This document shows, piece by piece, positions 50,876 to 59,571 of a stretch of DNA of 64,000 nt (position 1 is the first letter of the stretch; every line of letters begins with the position of its first letter). Made by a program: the position numbers and the translations under genes. Location: NCBI GenBank assembly GCA_002381945.1, contig DFXY01000041.1, positions 40,471 to 104,470 of the forward strand, written 5' to 3'. This DNA is from Bacteriovoracaceae bacterium UBA4096 (GTDB taxonomy: Bacteria > Bdellovibrionota > Bacteriovoracia > Bacteriovoracales > Bacteriovoracaceae). The notes under the pieces are model-generated. The model ran no database searches and had not been told where the DNA came from. It saw only the letters and a program-made list of their open reading frames with translations.

Positions 50876-52759
50876 TTAATTACAGGACTTAAAGTCGTCT
50901 ATCGTTAAATCACTTAATCCTAAACTGTTAGGTATGATTGAACAGAATCGACTCTTCTTTAAGAGCATTGAGCCATGGCTAATTCCCAGGAGTGCGACTC
51001 GAGTCTTTTTAGGGTATTTTCTTCCTAACCATCTGTCTGATGATGTAGAACTAAAGTACTGTGTCGCTAGAGCGTTTTTACCTGGTAATCCGGGGGTCAG
51101 TGGACCAATAAATGCATCCCAAGGTTTTCCCTTTTTAACTCCTGATTCAATATAATCTGAGATATGCACGCACTCAAAACTGATATATGGATCTGTTGAT
51201 TTAACTTTTGAATTCAATTCGTTAATCAATTTTGGACAGCTTTCAAGGTAATCTGGGAAGGCAATTACTTTATTTGACGTTGCAGGTTTGTATTCGGATA
51301 AGTTAAATTTTAAATTTTGGAAGTCAGATAATAGATAGTCATTGTTACGATCGTTTTTAAACACACTCTCATTAGAGAATTCTTTATTTATATGATCGAT
51401 GATTTCTTTACTGATCCATGTAGGAGCTTGGTTATTTAAATCGCCATTTACTACTAAGAAGTAATAGATTGGATTATAGAATTTAACATTCTGATATCCA
51501 TCATCTGAAGAAGAATTCTCAAAAAGGAATATATCTGGATTGGTTTCATTTGTAGATATCTCGACCTTCCAGTTTGTCGTTTGCAGTAGGCCCCTTGTTA
51601 TAGTCTTTCCCTGAAGTTCTTCTATTTTAAAACAATTAGGAATTATTCCAACCAAAGAATCATTGGCATCAAAAAGCGACCAGCCGAAGCGTAGATAAAT
51701 GCTTTCGAGGTGATTTTGAATATTGGGGACATTATCAAAAGAAAAGCAATCTTGTGACTCTTTACACCAGCTAAAATTTGGCAGAATCCAATTCTTCTTT
51801 AGAAGTATCATCTCCAATTCATTTTTAAAGTTTTTCAGCGTGTATTTCTTGTTGTTACATCCTGAAAAATTATTCTTTATTTCGAAATTAAAAATAACTC
51901 GTTTGCAACTCGATGAAAGTAGAGAATATCTTTTGTCTTCACAGTCGATTCTTTTATTTGCAATTATCGAATTTGAACGAAAATCACCTGAACGTTGTAT
52001 AAAACGAGGATAAATATGATTCATTACCAGAAAACTTGACCAGTCATCAGCATCTGTAGGAATTAGTGAATAGATAGGACCACTTATATTTAATGAAGCA
52101 TAATTTTTAACACTTCTAAATTGATCAAAGAGCAGCGAGGAAATGGTTAGAATTACAGGAAGGGAGACTGCATAGTTAAAATATCTTGGTATCCCGAACA
52201 TCTTCTCTTGGTATTGTACATCCTCTGAAAGTAATTTCTCTTCCTCTATTGATCTTAGAAGTAATCCCGCAATAAAAAGAATACTAAGGACAATGTTTCG
52301 GAAATTAAAGTGAATCAGAACAAAAATAATGAGTATGTGAATATAGCTAGAATATATTGGGTGTCGAACTAGTGAATATAAACCAGTTGTAACAGATTTG
52401 TTAGATGACGGAAGAATTGAAAAAGATCTACCCAGGTTAAGAATGCCTACTAGCCCTAATAATATATAAAAGATTAATGCCGCTGTAAGTATCAAGGCAC
52501 TTAGTTTTGAGAATTGGTTTTCCTCTATTTGTACAAAGTACATTGACCCAAAGGAAAGCAATAAACCAATAGTCGTTTTTAAATTTACGACTCTTTGTTT
52601 TTTTGTAGCAAAAACCATCAGTACTGCGATTAATATAGGTTTTATAATATTGCTAATTTGTAGCAGATTAGATTTCGAAGAAATGAATATGAATAATTCC
52701 CATATTGCCTGTGATGAAAAAAGCAATGGAAGAATAATTCTTTCTATAATAGGGAGCAT
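50876..52759 (-). CDS. Fusion: isoprenylcysteine-methyltransferase-like membrane domain plus oligopeptide-binding-like domain
   Basis: The product has about 627 residues from the ATG at 52759, which has GGAG well placed; the ATG at 52786 and TTG at 52798 overlap the small upstream ORF. Residues about 1-215 have six or so membrane helices with TGLYSLVRHPIYSSYI and EEEKLLSEDVQYQEKMFGIPRYF, the SAM-binding pattern of ICMT/PEMT-type methyltransferases. After a last helix, SGPIYSLIPTDADDWSSF...NHIYPRF opens a periplasmic region resembling SBP_bac_5 (OppA-like) binding proteins, ending with AFIGPLTPGLPG. Methyl transfer and binding of a peptide-like ligand in one chain is inferred and unusual. Confidence 0.6.
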   Translation of the reverse strand: MLPIIERIILPLLFSSQAIWELFIFISSKSNLLQISNIIKPILIAVLMVFATKKQRVVNLKTTIGLLLSFGSMYFVQIEENQFSKLSALILTAALIFYILLGLVGILNLGRSFSILPSSNKSVTTGLYSLVRHPIYSSYIHILIIFVLIHFNFRNIVLSILFIAGLLLRSIEEEKLLSEDVQYQEKMFGIPRYFNYAVSLPVILTISSLLFDQFRSVKNYASLNISGPIYSLIPTDADDWSSFLVMNHIYPRFIQRSGDFRSNSIIANKRIDCEDKRYSLLSSSCKRVIFNFEIKNNFSGCNNKKYTLKNFKNELEMILLKKNWILPNFSWCKESQDCFSFDNVPNIQNHLESIYLRFGWSLFDANDSLVGIIPNCFKIEELQGKTITRGLLQTTNWKVEISTNETNPDIFLFENSSSDDGYQNVKFYNPIYYFLVVNGDLNNQAPTWISKEIIDHINKEFSNESVFKNDRNNDYLLSDFQNLKFNLSEYKPATSNKVIAFPDYLESCPKLINELNSKVKSTDPYISFECVHISDYIESGVKKGKPWDAFIGPLTPGLPGKNALATQYFSSTSSDRWLGRKYPKKTRVALLGISHGSMLLKKSRFCSIIPNSLGLSDLTIDDFKSCN

Positions 52760-52769
52760 ACTTCTCCAA

Positions 52770-52898
52770 TTAATGTGGTTCACCATTTCCAAATGCAATC
52801 AAACTCATTTTTTCTGCATCCAGAATTGTCCCGCTAGCTTGGAGGAAATAGCAACTAATAAGTATTATGAAAAAACCTGCAATTAATCTAAATTTCAC
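52770..52898 (-). CDS. 42-residue lipopeptide-like precursor
   Basis: It starts at a GTG preceded by AAGGGG six bases away, a strong ribosome site, and ends 10 bases before the ATG at 52759. The N-terminus MKFRLIAGFFIILISC is a short lipoprotein signal with lipobox LISC. Processing would leave a 27-residue lipid-anchored or releasable peptide beginning CYFLQASG. It lies between the hydrolase and the methyltransferase fusion, all in one direction. It may be a signal precursor or just a tiny lipoprotein; nothing in sequence proves secretion. Confidence 0.5.
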   Translation of the reverse strand: MKFRLIAGFFIILISCYFLQASGTILDAEKMSLIAFGNGEPH

Positions 52899-52945
52899 AG
52901 TTAACCCCTTCTTTACATAGAGGAGCCTTATTAAAATGATTTCTC

Positions 52946-53665
52946 TTATTTTAAAACTGAATTTAGTATATTTGAAAATAATTCAGGTTGTTCAAGCATT
53001 GGAAAATGACCAGATCCTTTAATGATTTTAGGTTGATCTCTTAAGCAGTCCTTCCAAGAATCCCCTATAATGAGATCATTATCCGCAAATATGAAGGAAA
53101 CATCCTTCTCAAAAATCTTCAAGTTCTCTATACATTTACATACCAAGTCATCGTTAATGAGTAAATTTTCATTTCCCTCCTTATACGACCCCTTCGTAAT
53201 CCATTTATTCTTTTTAGCACTTGAAGTGAAATGGAAATATAGGTTTAAAATCGAATTAAAATAACGGGTAAAATCTTCATTGTTTTGAATATTTATTTTT
53301 TCTTTAGAATTAACGAAGTCAGTTACGGCCTTAGTTCTATTGGTTGAAAAGGGCATGCAAGTCAAAATAATCTTGTCTACTTTATCTATAATAAGCTGAT
53401 CTAGTAGAAGTAAGATTAAAAAGGCGCCATATGAATGCCCAATTAAAGATACTGTTGAGTTCTGCGTGACGATTTGGGTTTTTAGATCATTAAGCATTTC
53501 ATCAAAAGTAGGAGTTCTTTGTGAGGAGTATCGGTGCTCATGATTCATCAGAACTATACGCTCACAGGGTATGCTACTGAAATTATTTTCAATAAAGGAA
53601 TCCCAGTATTCGCCTGAAATCCATGGTCCACCTGGTATGAACAAGAGCTTTTTGTTAGTTTGCAT
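52946..53665 (-). CDS. Alpha/beta hydrolase
   Basis: This 239-residue protein has FIPGGPWISGEYW (oxyanion region), LIGHSYGAFL with the nucleophile Ser, FADNDLIIGDSW with the acid, and GSGHFPMLEQPE with the catalytic His, a full triad. It has no signal peptide, so it is cytosolic. It could hydrolyse an ester such as a carboxyl methyl ester, fitting the methyltransferase downstream, but substrate is unknown. First gene of the leftward unit, divergent from the histidine kinase gene. Confidence 0.78.
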   Translation of the reverse strand: MQTNKKLLFIPGGPWISGEYWDSFIENNFSSIPCERIVLMNHEHRYSSQRTPTFDEMLNDLKTQIVTQNSTVSLIGHSYGAFLILLLLDQLIIDKVDKIILTCMPFSTNRTKAVTDFVNSKEKINIQNNEDFTRYFNSILNLYFHFTSSAKKNKWITKGSYKEGNENLLINDDLVCKCIENLKIFEKDVSFIFADNDLIIGDSWKDCLRDQPKIIKGSGHFPMLEQPELFSNILNSVLK

Positions 53666-53678
53666 ATTAAGCTGCCAA

Positions 53679-53704
53679 ATATATTATGTTACATCATAAT
53701 ATAT
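53679..53704. promoter_or_regulatory. Inverted repeat between divergent hydrolase and kinase genes
   Basis: Ten-base arms (ATATATTATG and CATAATATAT) surround TTACAT. It lies 7 bp before the kinase start and 13 bp before the hydrolase start. It probably overlaps both promoters and may be an operator that couples the two directions. Confidence 0.45.
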
Positions 53705-53711
53705 ACTTAAT

Positions 53712-55295
53712 ATGATCACACTCAAAGAATATTTATCTCAGAAGTTTAACTCCTCAATTCTTATAATTTCCATCATTTCATGGGTGCTCATATCCTTATG
53801 CTTAATTGGATGGGGGATATTCTCAGCGAAAAATACTCTGAAACAAGAATTGGTAGAATCATCAATTACAGTGACTGCATTGATTTATGATAAGAATTGG
53901 GGACTTATAAATGAACATTTTAATTCAGAGGGGAGAGTTGGTTTCTACTCATATGTAAAAGCGAAATCAAAACAAGACAGTAGCGATCTTTATGAGGCTA
54001 GATTTAATGAGTTTTGGTTTTTACCAGAAATTTGTGGCTCGAATAATTCTTCTGAGTTAGTGAACATTAGCGCTTGTACAAAAATTGTTCGTCCAGATGT
54101 GTTGATCTTTGTAACCATGGCGATGCTCATTTATGCAATTGCCTTGTTTTACTTGTTCAAATTAATTCAAGAGAAGATTTTAATTTCTCTTGATGGCCTT
54201 GCAAAAGAAATTAGTAACTCATTAGACGATGACCCTTTATCTCAATCCTCTGGAGGATTCAAAATTAAAGATATTGAAAATATCAAAGTTTTAATTGAGT
54301 CGAAAAAAAATGTTTTAAAGAAAATATCGCAGGAAGCGGCATTTATAAGATTGTCGCAAAAAGTTACGCATGATCTAAGATCACCACTTTCTGTCATATT
54401 GAATCTGTCTAGCAAGGATAATTTAGACTTAACAGACAAAGCGAACTTGAAAGCTTCGGCAAATAACTTGAAGGAAATCGCTAACAACCTGTTAAATGCA
54501 TCCTTAAAAGATAATAAACTTCCTCGCGTCTCTAGAGTTCATCTCTCTCAATCTATAAAAAGAATTATTAAGTTAAAGGAGGAAGAACTTCCTCATCTTT
54601 GCATTGAAAACACTTTAGAGTTGAAAGTTCTTTATGAGGCATCTGTTTGGCTTAATTTAGGAGAATTCAACAGGGCTCTTTCAAACATTATTAATAATTC
54701 ATTAGAAGCATGCGAATTACCAACGATCTTGATAGAGGTATTATATGAGAATGGGGTAATAATTAGGATAAGAGATAATGGTCCTGGTTTTCCTGATAGC
54801 ATTCTTGAAAGTTATTGTTCAACAGAATTTAAATCTACAAAATTGACTGGTTTTGGGATTGGTTTAAATTCTGCTAAAACATCTGTTGATAAAATGGGTG
54901 GAATCATGAAAATTTTTAACCAGAATGGGGCTTGTGTCGAAATTACATTTCCAGAGTCGCTTTTCGTTTTAAGCAATACTCCAATCGTTTTGATTGATGA
55001 TGATAAATACATAAGACAGAGTTGGATTAGTCTTGCAAAACAGAATCAGTTGATGCTTTTAGTATTTTCTAGCTACGATGAATTCTTATTAAGTGTTGAT
55101 AGTATTGATAAGAATGCTGAGATTTATATCGACTCGAATCTAGGGAATAATGTACGTGGTGATTATCTAATTGAAAAAATATTAAATCTAGGATTTAAAA
55201 TAGTTAACATACAAACTGGCTATGATGAAACTAATATTCAAATAACTAACGGACTTAATAATGTTGTTTCGAAAGAGTTTCCATATCGGCTCTAG
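53712..55295 (+). CDS. Hybrid sensor histidine kinase with C-terminal receiver domain
   Basis: This 527-residue protein has two membrane helices (about 17-39 and 129-150) enclosing a periplasmic sensor of about 90 residues. A linker, HisKA with His220 in KVTHDLRSPLS, and an HATPase with NIINNSLEA (N-box), DNGPGF and GFGIGL follow. A receiver ends the chain with Asp429/430, phospho-acceptor Asp474, Thr502 and Lys521. No output domain is attached, so it probably passes phosphate to a separate partner. Being divergent from the hydrolase-peptide-methyltransferase operon, it may sense that system's product. No Shine-Dalgarno is evident. Confidence 0.82.
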   Translation: MITLKEYLSQKFNSSILIISIISWVLISLCLIGWGIFSAKNTLKQELVESSITVTALIYDKNWGLINEHFNSEGRVGFYSYVKAKSKQDSSDLYEARFNEFWFLPEICGSNNSSELVNISACTKIVRPDVLIFVTMAMLIYAIALFYLFKLIQEKILISLDGLAKEISNSLDDDPLSQSSGGFKIKDIENIKVLIESKKNVLKKISQEAAFIRLSQKVTHDLRSPLSVILNLSSKDNLDLTDKANLKASANNLKEIANNLLNASLKDNKLPRVSRVHLSQSIKRIIKLKEEELPHLCIENTLELKVLYEASVWLNLGEFNRALSNIINNSLEACELPTILIEVLYENGVIIRIRDNGPGFPDSILESYCSTEFKSTKLTGFGIGLNSAKTSVDKMGGIMKIFNQNGACVEITFPESLFVLSNTPIVLIDDDKYIRQSWISLAKQNQLMLLVFSSYDEFLLSVDSIDKNAEIYIDSNLGNNVRGDYLIEKILNLGFKIVNIQTGYDETNIQITNGLNNVVSKEFPYRL

Positions 55296-56389
55296 TAGTT
55301 GAGTAACTTTGATAACGCATCTAAATTCTTAGAACTGTCAAAGATTTGATTAACTTTTACTGTCCCCACTTGTGATATTTTGCTGGATAAGACAGAGTCC
55401 TTTTTTAGATTAACTAGTATTTTTACCACCCTCACAACATCCCCCAACCCCACCAAAAAACCCGTAACCCCATCTTCAATAATCTCCGGATTCGAACTCA
55501 CATCCCAAGCAATCGTCGGCACCCCATACTGAAGCGTCTCTATCAACGTATTGGCTGACCCTTCATACAAGCTCGTAAACACAAACACATCCAACGAATT
55601 AAAAAACGCCGGCATATCATTCACATGCCCCAGTAACTTAACTTCATTCTTAAGCCCCTGCTCATCAATCATCTTCTGAAGCTCGCCTCGAAGTTCACCC
55701 TCACCAGCAATCAAAACTTTAAATTTAATTCCATCTGCTTTAAGCAGCTTCGCCATCTCAACTAAATACTTCTGGCCCTTCTGCTCGGTCAATCGCCCAG
55801 CATTCCCAATAATGATTTCCTGTTCATCCTTCTCGTAAAGCTTGCGACTCTTATCCACAGGCTTCGAAGTATCCACGCCATTATAAATCAACACCATCTT
55901 GTCTTCCGGAAACCAACTCTCATTACCTTGTTTTAAACTGCGACCGATCTCTTTTGAATTCACAATCACATGAGTGAGGATCTTGGTGAAGAGAAATCGA
56001 TTGAGCCAGGTGTTTCTAAGAGGGTGGGGCATGCCACGTCGGTAAATAATCTTCTTCACTCCGGCAAGCTTGGCGGCAATGCCTGCAAGCTTGAGATCAG
56101 ACGGTAAATTCATCACAATCGTATCAACGTTCTGTGAACGGAAGAACATCATCATCACAAGAATCTTAATAGGATTGAGGAAACTTAGATTACCCACTCG
56201 GAATCGGTACACGTCTTGTTTTTCCTGAATCCCTTTAACGGCAATCTGCGACTGCATGTTGGTAACAAGAATGGTCTTGAAACCACGGCGCTGGAATTCT
56301 TTACAGGTGGTGAGGTGCCACTTTTCGCCGCCGCCCCAGGCCTTATTGGAATTGAAGAAACAAATTGTTTTAGATTGTGGGTTATTCAT
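55292..56389 (-). CDS. GT4 family glycosyltransferase
   Basis: This 365-residue GT-B enzyme has WGGGEKWHL near the N-terminus, RRGMPHPLRN, GNAGRLTEQKGQKYLVEM and FTSLYEGSANTLIETLQYG (E-x7-E). It probably acts in LPS core or glycan assembly. The last 45 or so codons (55292 to about 55435) are much more AT-rich than the rest, with a sharp change. That suggests the 3' end was exchanged when the neighbouring island arrived, yet the frame and the C-terminal helix are kept. It overlaps the kinase stop by 4 nt. Confidence 0.83.
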   Translation of the reverse strand: MNNPQSKTICFFNSNKAWGGGEKWHLTTCKEFQRRGFKTILVTNMQSQIAVKGIQEKQDVYRFRVGNLSFLNPIKILVMMMFFRSQNVDTIVMNLPSDLKLAGIAAKLAGVKKIIYRRGMPHPLRNTWLNRFLFTKILTHVIVNSKEIGRSLKQGNESWFPEDKMVLIYNGVDTSKPVDKSRKLYEKDEQEIIIGNAGRLTEQKGQKYLVEMAKLLKADGIKFKVLIAGEGELRGELQKMIDEQGLKNEVKLLGHVNDMPAFFNSLDVFVFTSLYEGSANTLIETLQYGVPTIAWDVSSNPEIIEDGVTGFLVGLGDVVRVVKILVNLKKDSVLSSKISQVGTVKVNQIFDSSKNLDALSKLLNY

Positions 56390-56415
56390 GTGTGGGTATT
56401 TTAGGGATAAAAGGG

Positions 56416-56898
56416 TTAAAAGTCAGGGCGCTTTTTGAAATGGTATAACGTCCAGTTTGAATGGATCTCTTGATTCACGACTTCCCATTCGTAGAAGAGG
56501 TATTCGGGAAAATAAGTATCGGCCGGGCCTTCGTAATCGACTACTGAACAGAGAAATTCTGAGAGATAGGGCAGTGTTAAGTTATAAATCTCAGCGCCAC
56601 CAATTACGTAGATTTTGGGAATCTCTAAGTCATCAGCATACTCTATGACTTGATCCATTGAGCTAAAGACCACTGCATTGGGATTTGTGTAACCAGACTT
56701 AGATAAAACAATGGGCATAGCGCCTTCTACATCTTCGCCATGTAGCTCATAGTTTTTCCGACCGATCAGAACATACTGATCTTTAATGGTTCTCTTGAAA
56801 TGGTCATATTCCTCTGGAATATTCCAGGGGAGGGCACCATTTAAACCAATCTCTTTATTTTTACCTAGGGCAGCAACTGCAATAAACTTAACAATCAT
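56416..56898 (-). CDS. folA: Dihydrofolate reductase
   Basis: This 160-residue protein has AVAALGKNKEIGLNGALPWNIPEEYDHF with the LPW loop and catalytic acid, YVLIGRKNYE for NADPH and IYVIGGAEIYNLTLPY near the C-terminus, all diagnostic. It reduces dihydrofolate to tetrahydrofolate. It shares an apparent transcript with the GT4 gene downstream and is divergent from galE. Confidence 0.93.
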   Translation of the reverse strand: MIVKFIAVAALGKNKEIGLNGALPWNIPEEYDHFKRTIKDQYVLIGRKNYELHGEDVEGAMPIVLSKSGYTNPNAVVFSSMDQVIEYADDLEIPKIYVIGGAEIYNLTLPYLSEFLCSVVDYEGPADTYFPEYLFYEWEVVNQEIHSNWTLYHFKKRPDF

Positions 56899-56935
56899 TC
56901 TTCAATTATAGGCCTGAATATCCTAAAATGGGGAC

Positions 56936-57910
56936 ATGAAAATCTTAATTACTGGTGGCGCAGGCTATATTGGTTCACATGTCGTAAAAGCACTCGGGAC
57001 TCAAGGTCACGATATCACGGTTTATGACAATCTCTCGACGGGGCACAGAGAAGCTGTGCGCTTTGGTAATCTGGTGGTAGGGGATCTGGCCGACAAGGAA
57101 AAGCTTTCTGAGCTTTTTGCTACCAAAAACTTCGATGCGATTCTTCACTTCGCAGGAAGCATTGTTGTGCCAGAGAGTGTTTCTGAACCGCTTAAGTATT
57201 ATCAGAACAACACTGTGAACTCTCATACGCTGCTTTCTTTGTGCAAAAAGTATTCGGTCCAAAAATTCATTTTCTCATCTACAGCAGCTGTTTACGGGAT
57301 GCCAGGTGATGGGGTTTGTCGTGAAGATTCTGCTCTAGCCCCCATTAATCCCTACGGTCAGTCAAAACTCATGACTGAACATATGCTCAGAGATTATTCT
57401 CAAAGCTCAAATTTCCGTTACGTGGCCCTTCGCTACTTCAATGTCTCAGGTGCTGATCCTCAAGGGCATCTAGGACAATCTTTTCCAGAGGCGACCCACT
57501 TAATTAAAGTGGCGTGCGAAGTAGCTACAGGAAAACGTCCTTCGATTAAAGTTTTCGGAACTGATTATCCCACTCCTGACGGCACTTGTGTCCGTGACTA
57601 TATCCATGTCTCTGACTTGGCCGAAGCTCACGTCAAGGCACTCGAGTATCTTGATAAGGGTGGTAAATCAGAGATTCTTAACTGCGGTTATGGACATGGC
57701 TTTAGTGTCAAAGAAGTTCTGGCCCGGGTAAAAGAAGTGACTGGGGTGAACATTAAAGTAGATGAGTCTCCTCGTCGTGCGGGTGATCCTGCGAGCCTGA
57801 CAGCGAAAGCGGATCGAATTCAAAGCATTATCGGCTGGAAACCAAAGTATGATGATTTAAATCTCATCATTAAATCTGCCTATGAATGGGAAAAAAAGCG
57901 ACCTTACTAA
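56936..57910 (+). CDS. galE: UDP-glucose 4-epimerase
   Basis: This 324-residue extended SDR has ITGGAGYIGSHVVKAL, YDNLSTGHREAV, FSSTAAVYG and the catalytic pair in YGQSK, then ALRYFNVSGADPQG and GTDYPTPDGTCVRDYIHV, which identify GalE. It interconverts UDP-glucose and UDP-galactose for LPS sugars. Its stop overlaps the queC start by one base. Confidence 0.93.
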   Translation: MKILITGGAGYIGSHVVKALGTQGHDITVYDNLSTGHREAVRFGNLVVGDLADKEKLSELFATKNFDAILHFAGSIVVPESVSEPLKYYQNNTVNSHTLLSLCKKYSVQKFIFSSTAAVYGMPGDGVCREDSALAPINPYGQSKLMTEHMLRDYSQSSNFRYVALRYFNVSGADPQGHLGQSFPEATHLIKVACEVATGKRPSIKVFGTDYPTPDGTCVRDYIHVSDLAEAHVKALEYLDKGGKSEILNCGYGHGFSVKEVLARVKEVTGVNIKVDESPRRAGDPASLTAKADRIQSIIGWKPKYDDLNLIIKSAYEWEKKRPY

Positions 57911-58617
57911 TGGAAAAAAAAGCAGTCGTCGTTCATTCAGGTGGAATGGATTCCAGTTTATGTCTCGCACTAGCGGTAAAAGAGTTTGGAGCAGAGAATG
58001 TTCTGTCACTTTCTTTTACTTATAATCAGCGCCACTCAATTGAACTTACCCGCGCCACTGAAATCTCTCATCACTTTAAAGTGGATCACGTGGAATTAGA
58101 TTTAAGCTGCCTTTCAAAAATCACGGAATCAGCTCTCATTGGAAATAAAGAAAAGATCGAACACCAAGAAGGAAAAACACCCAATACTTTGGTCGTAGGA
58201 CGAAACGGTCTTATGGCGAGACTCGCTGGAATCCACGCGGACTCCCTGGGAGCGAACTGCATTTATATGGGTGTGATGGAACTGGAAGAAGCTAATTCTG
58301 GTTACAGAGACTGCTCTCGCGCTTATATGGACATCATTGAATCGGCCCTCAGAATGGATTTTGCTAATCCCAAATTTGAGATCCGCACACCACTGGTTAA
58401 GCTTAATAAAAAAGATTCGATGGAATTAGGTTATGATCTTGGTGTTCTAGAATACCTTCTGGAAACCACCATTACTTGTTACGAAGGGATCGAGAAAGAG
58501 GGCTGCCTTAAGTGTCCGGCCTGCAAACTTAGAAATAATGGGCTCAAGATTTTTAGCCTTGAGCACCCGGAAGTGAAGTATTCTTATAAAGAGAAAATTT
58601 TGAATTTGATTGCTTAG
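57910..58617 (+). CDS. queC: 7-cyano-7-deazaguanine synthase
   Basis: This 235-residue protein has VVHSGGMDSSLCLALA (ATP pyrophosphatase P-loop) and a C-terminal zinc site CYEGIEKEGCLKCPACKLR with four cysteines, standard for QueC. It makes preQ0 for queuosine tRNA modification. The ATG at 57910 is chosen over an upstream start at 57886 that lies inside galE. Confidence 0.93.
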   Translation: MEKKAVVVHSGGMDSSLCLALAVKEFGAENVLSLSFTYNQRHSIELTRATEISHHFKVDHVELDLSCLSKITESALIGNKEKIEHQEGKTPNTLVVGRNGLMARLAGIHADSLGANCIYMGVMELEEANSGYRDCSRAYMDIIESALRMDFANPKFEIRTPLVKLNKKDSMELGYDLGVLEYLLETTITCYEGIEKEGCLKCPACKLRNNGLKIFSLEHPEVKYSYKEKILNLIA

Positions 58618-58829
58618 GCGACTTTGTTTTTTTCTGCGACTTCTATGAAGTCTTGGGCATACCTAAATATTCTGCTTTCAATTAATTCAGCAGTTACTTC
58701 CAAACCCTCATCTTGAATTTGCGTAATTACTAAGAATATAGCTGTAGATACCGATTCTTTGGCCTCGATTGGACCTACTAGTTGAGAGAAGATCTGATAT
58801 AAACTAGCGAGTGAATTTGCTGTATTCAT
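58614..58829 (-). CDS. Small conserved-looking protein of unknown function
   Basis: This protein has 71 residues, mainly helical and acidic. Its stop overlaps that of queC by 4 nt in convergent fashion. The ribosome site is weak. It follows a 46-residue ORF and the acidic protein at 59086 in the same direction, so the three may be one transcript. No domain recognised. Confidence 0.45.
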   Translation of the reverse strand: MNTANSLASLYQIFSQLVGPIEAKESVSTAIFLVITQIQDEGLEVTAELIESRIFRYAQDFIEVAEKNKVA

Positions 58830-58873
58830 GATTAGCTTTTCGGCTTTTATGTCCGTAAGGTTTAGATTAATAA

Positions 58874-59014
58874 TTACAGTAGTTTATCACGTAAATTAAT
58901 CAAAGCTCGATAGAGACGGGTCATTTGCTCCATTTTATATAAATTTTGATGAGCTTTAGCTTTCTCCATTTCAGTAATAATTTCTCGCAACCATCTTGCT
59001 ATCATTTCTTCCAT
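58874..59014 (-). CDS. 46-residue helical small protein
   Basis: It starts at an ATG with GGAG six bases upstream and encodes an amphipathic, charged helix-rich peptide (for example EMEKAKAHQNLYKMEQMTRL). It lies between two leftward genes and fits their operon spacing. Its length is below normal calling limits. No family recognised; a small regulator or scaffold is possible. Confidence 0.45.
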   Translation of the reverse strand: MEEMIARWLREIITEMEKAKAHQNLYKMEQMTRLYRALINLRDKLL

Positions 59015-59085
59015 TCTGAGCTCCAGTGGAAGGAAATAAACGATGAACAATTGGGTTGGCCAAACTATTACTTTGAAGCTTTTAA

Positions 59086-59571
59086 TTATTTCTTACTAGA
59101 AACAAACTCCGTCCAAGTCTCTAAGAGCGAGTCCTTAAACTCTTCACCGTTCTCGTTGTCTTCCTCAGAAAGAAAGTCATCCATGTCAGCAACAGTTTCT
59201 TCTAACTCTTCAATCAACTCGGCCAGCTCTTCATCGTTACATGATTCAGCATTGGTGCCTGATAAACTCATAGCGGTCAGAAAGTAATCTAACTGATCTT
59301 TTGAAATTTCCATGAACGTGTTGAGATCAACTTCATCCAGTGGAAACATGTTCTTAAGTTCAGTTTTTAAATTTGCTTTTAGTTCATCCCAAAGCTTAAT
59401 AAGACCAGGCTCAAGTGAAGCTTTAGCCTCAGGAGCTTCAGTTAATAATTCATCAACTGCTTTAGGAAATGGCATCGACTTTTCTGCGCATAAAACCCCT
59501 AAAAAGAAGGCCTTCACTTGCGCTACAGTCATATCGAGTTCGGTTTGATCAATGAGTTCTTGAAGTTTCAT
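59086..59571 (-). CDS. Acidic protein, possibly UPF0149/YecA-like
   Basis: This 161-residue protein is strongly acidic. VAQVKAFFLGVLCAEK near residue 20 and DEELAELIEELEETVADMDDF in the second half recall the helical bundle of UPF0149 (YgfB/YecA) proteins, though the match is loose. The C-terminal third is very rich in Glu and Asp. No zinc-binding SEC-C tail is present. Function unknown. Confidence 0.55.
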   Translation of the reverse strand: MKLQELIDQTELDMTVAQVKAFFLGVLCAEKSMPFPKAVDELLTEAPEAKASLEPGLIKLWDELKANLKTELKNMFPLDEVDLNTFMEISKDQLDYFLTAMSLSGTNAESCNDEELAELIEELEETVADMDDFLSEEDNENGEEFKDSLLETWTEFVSSKK

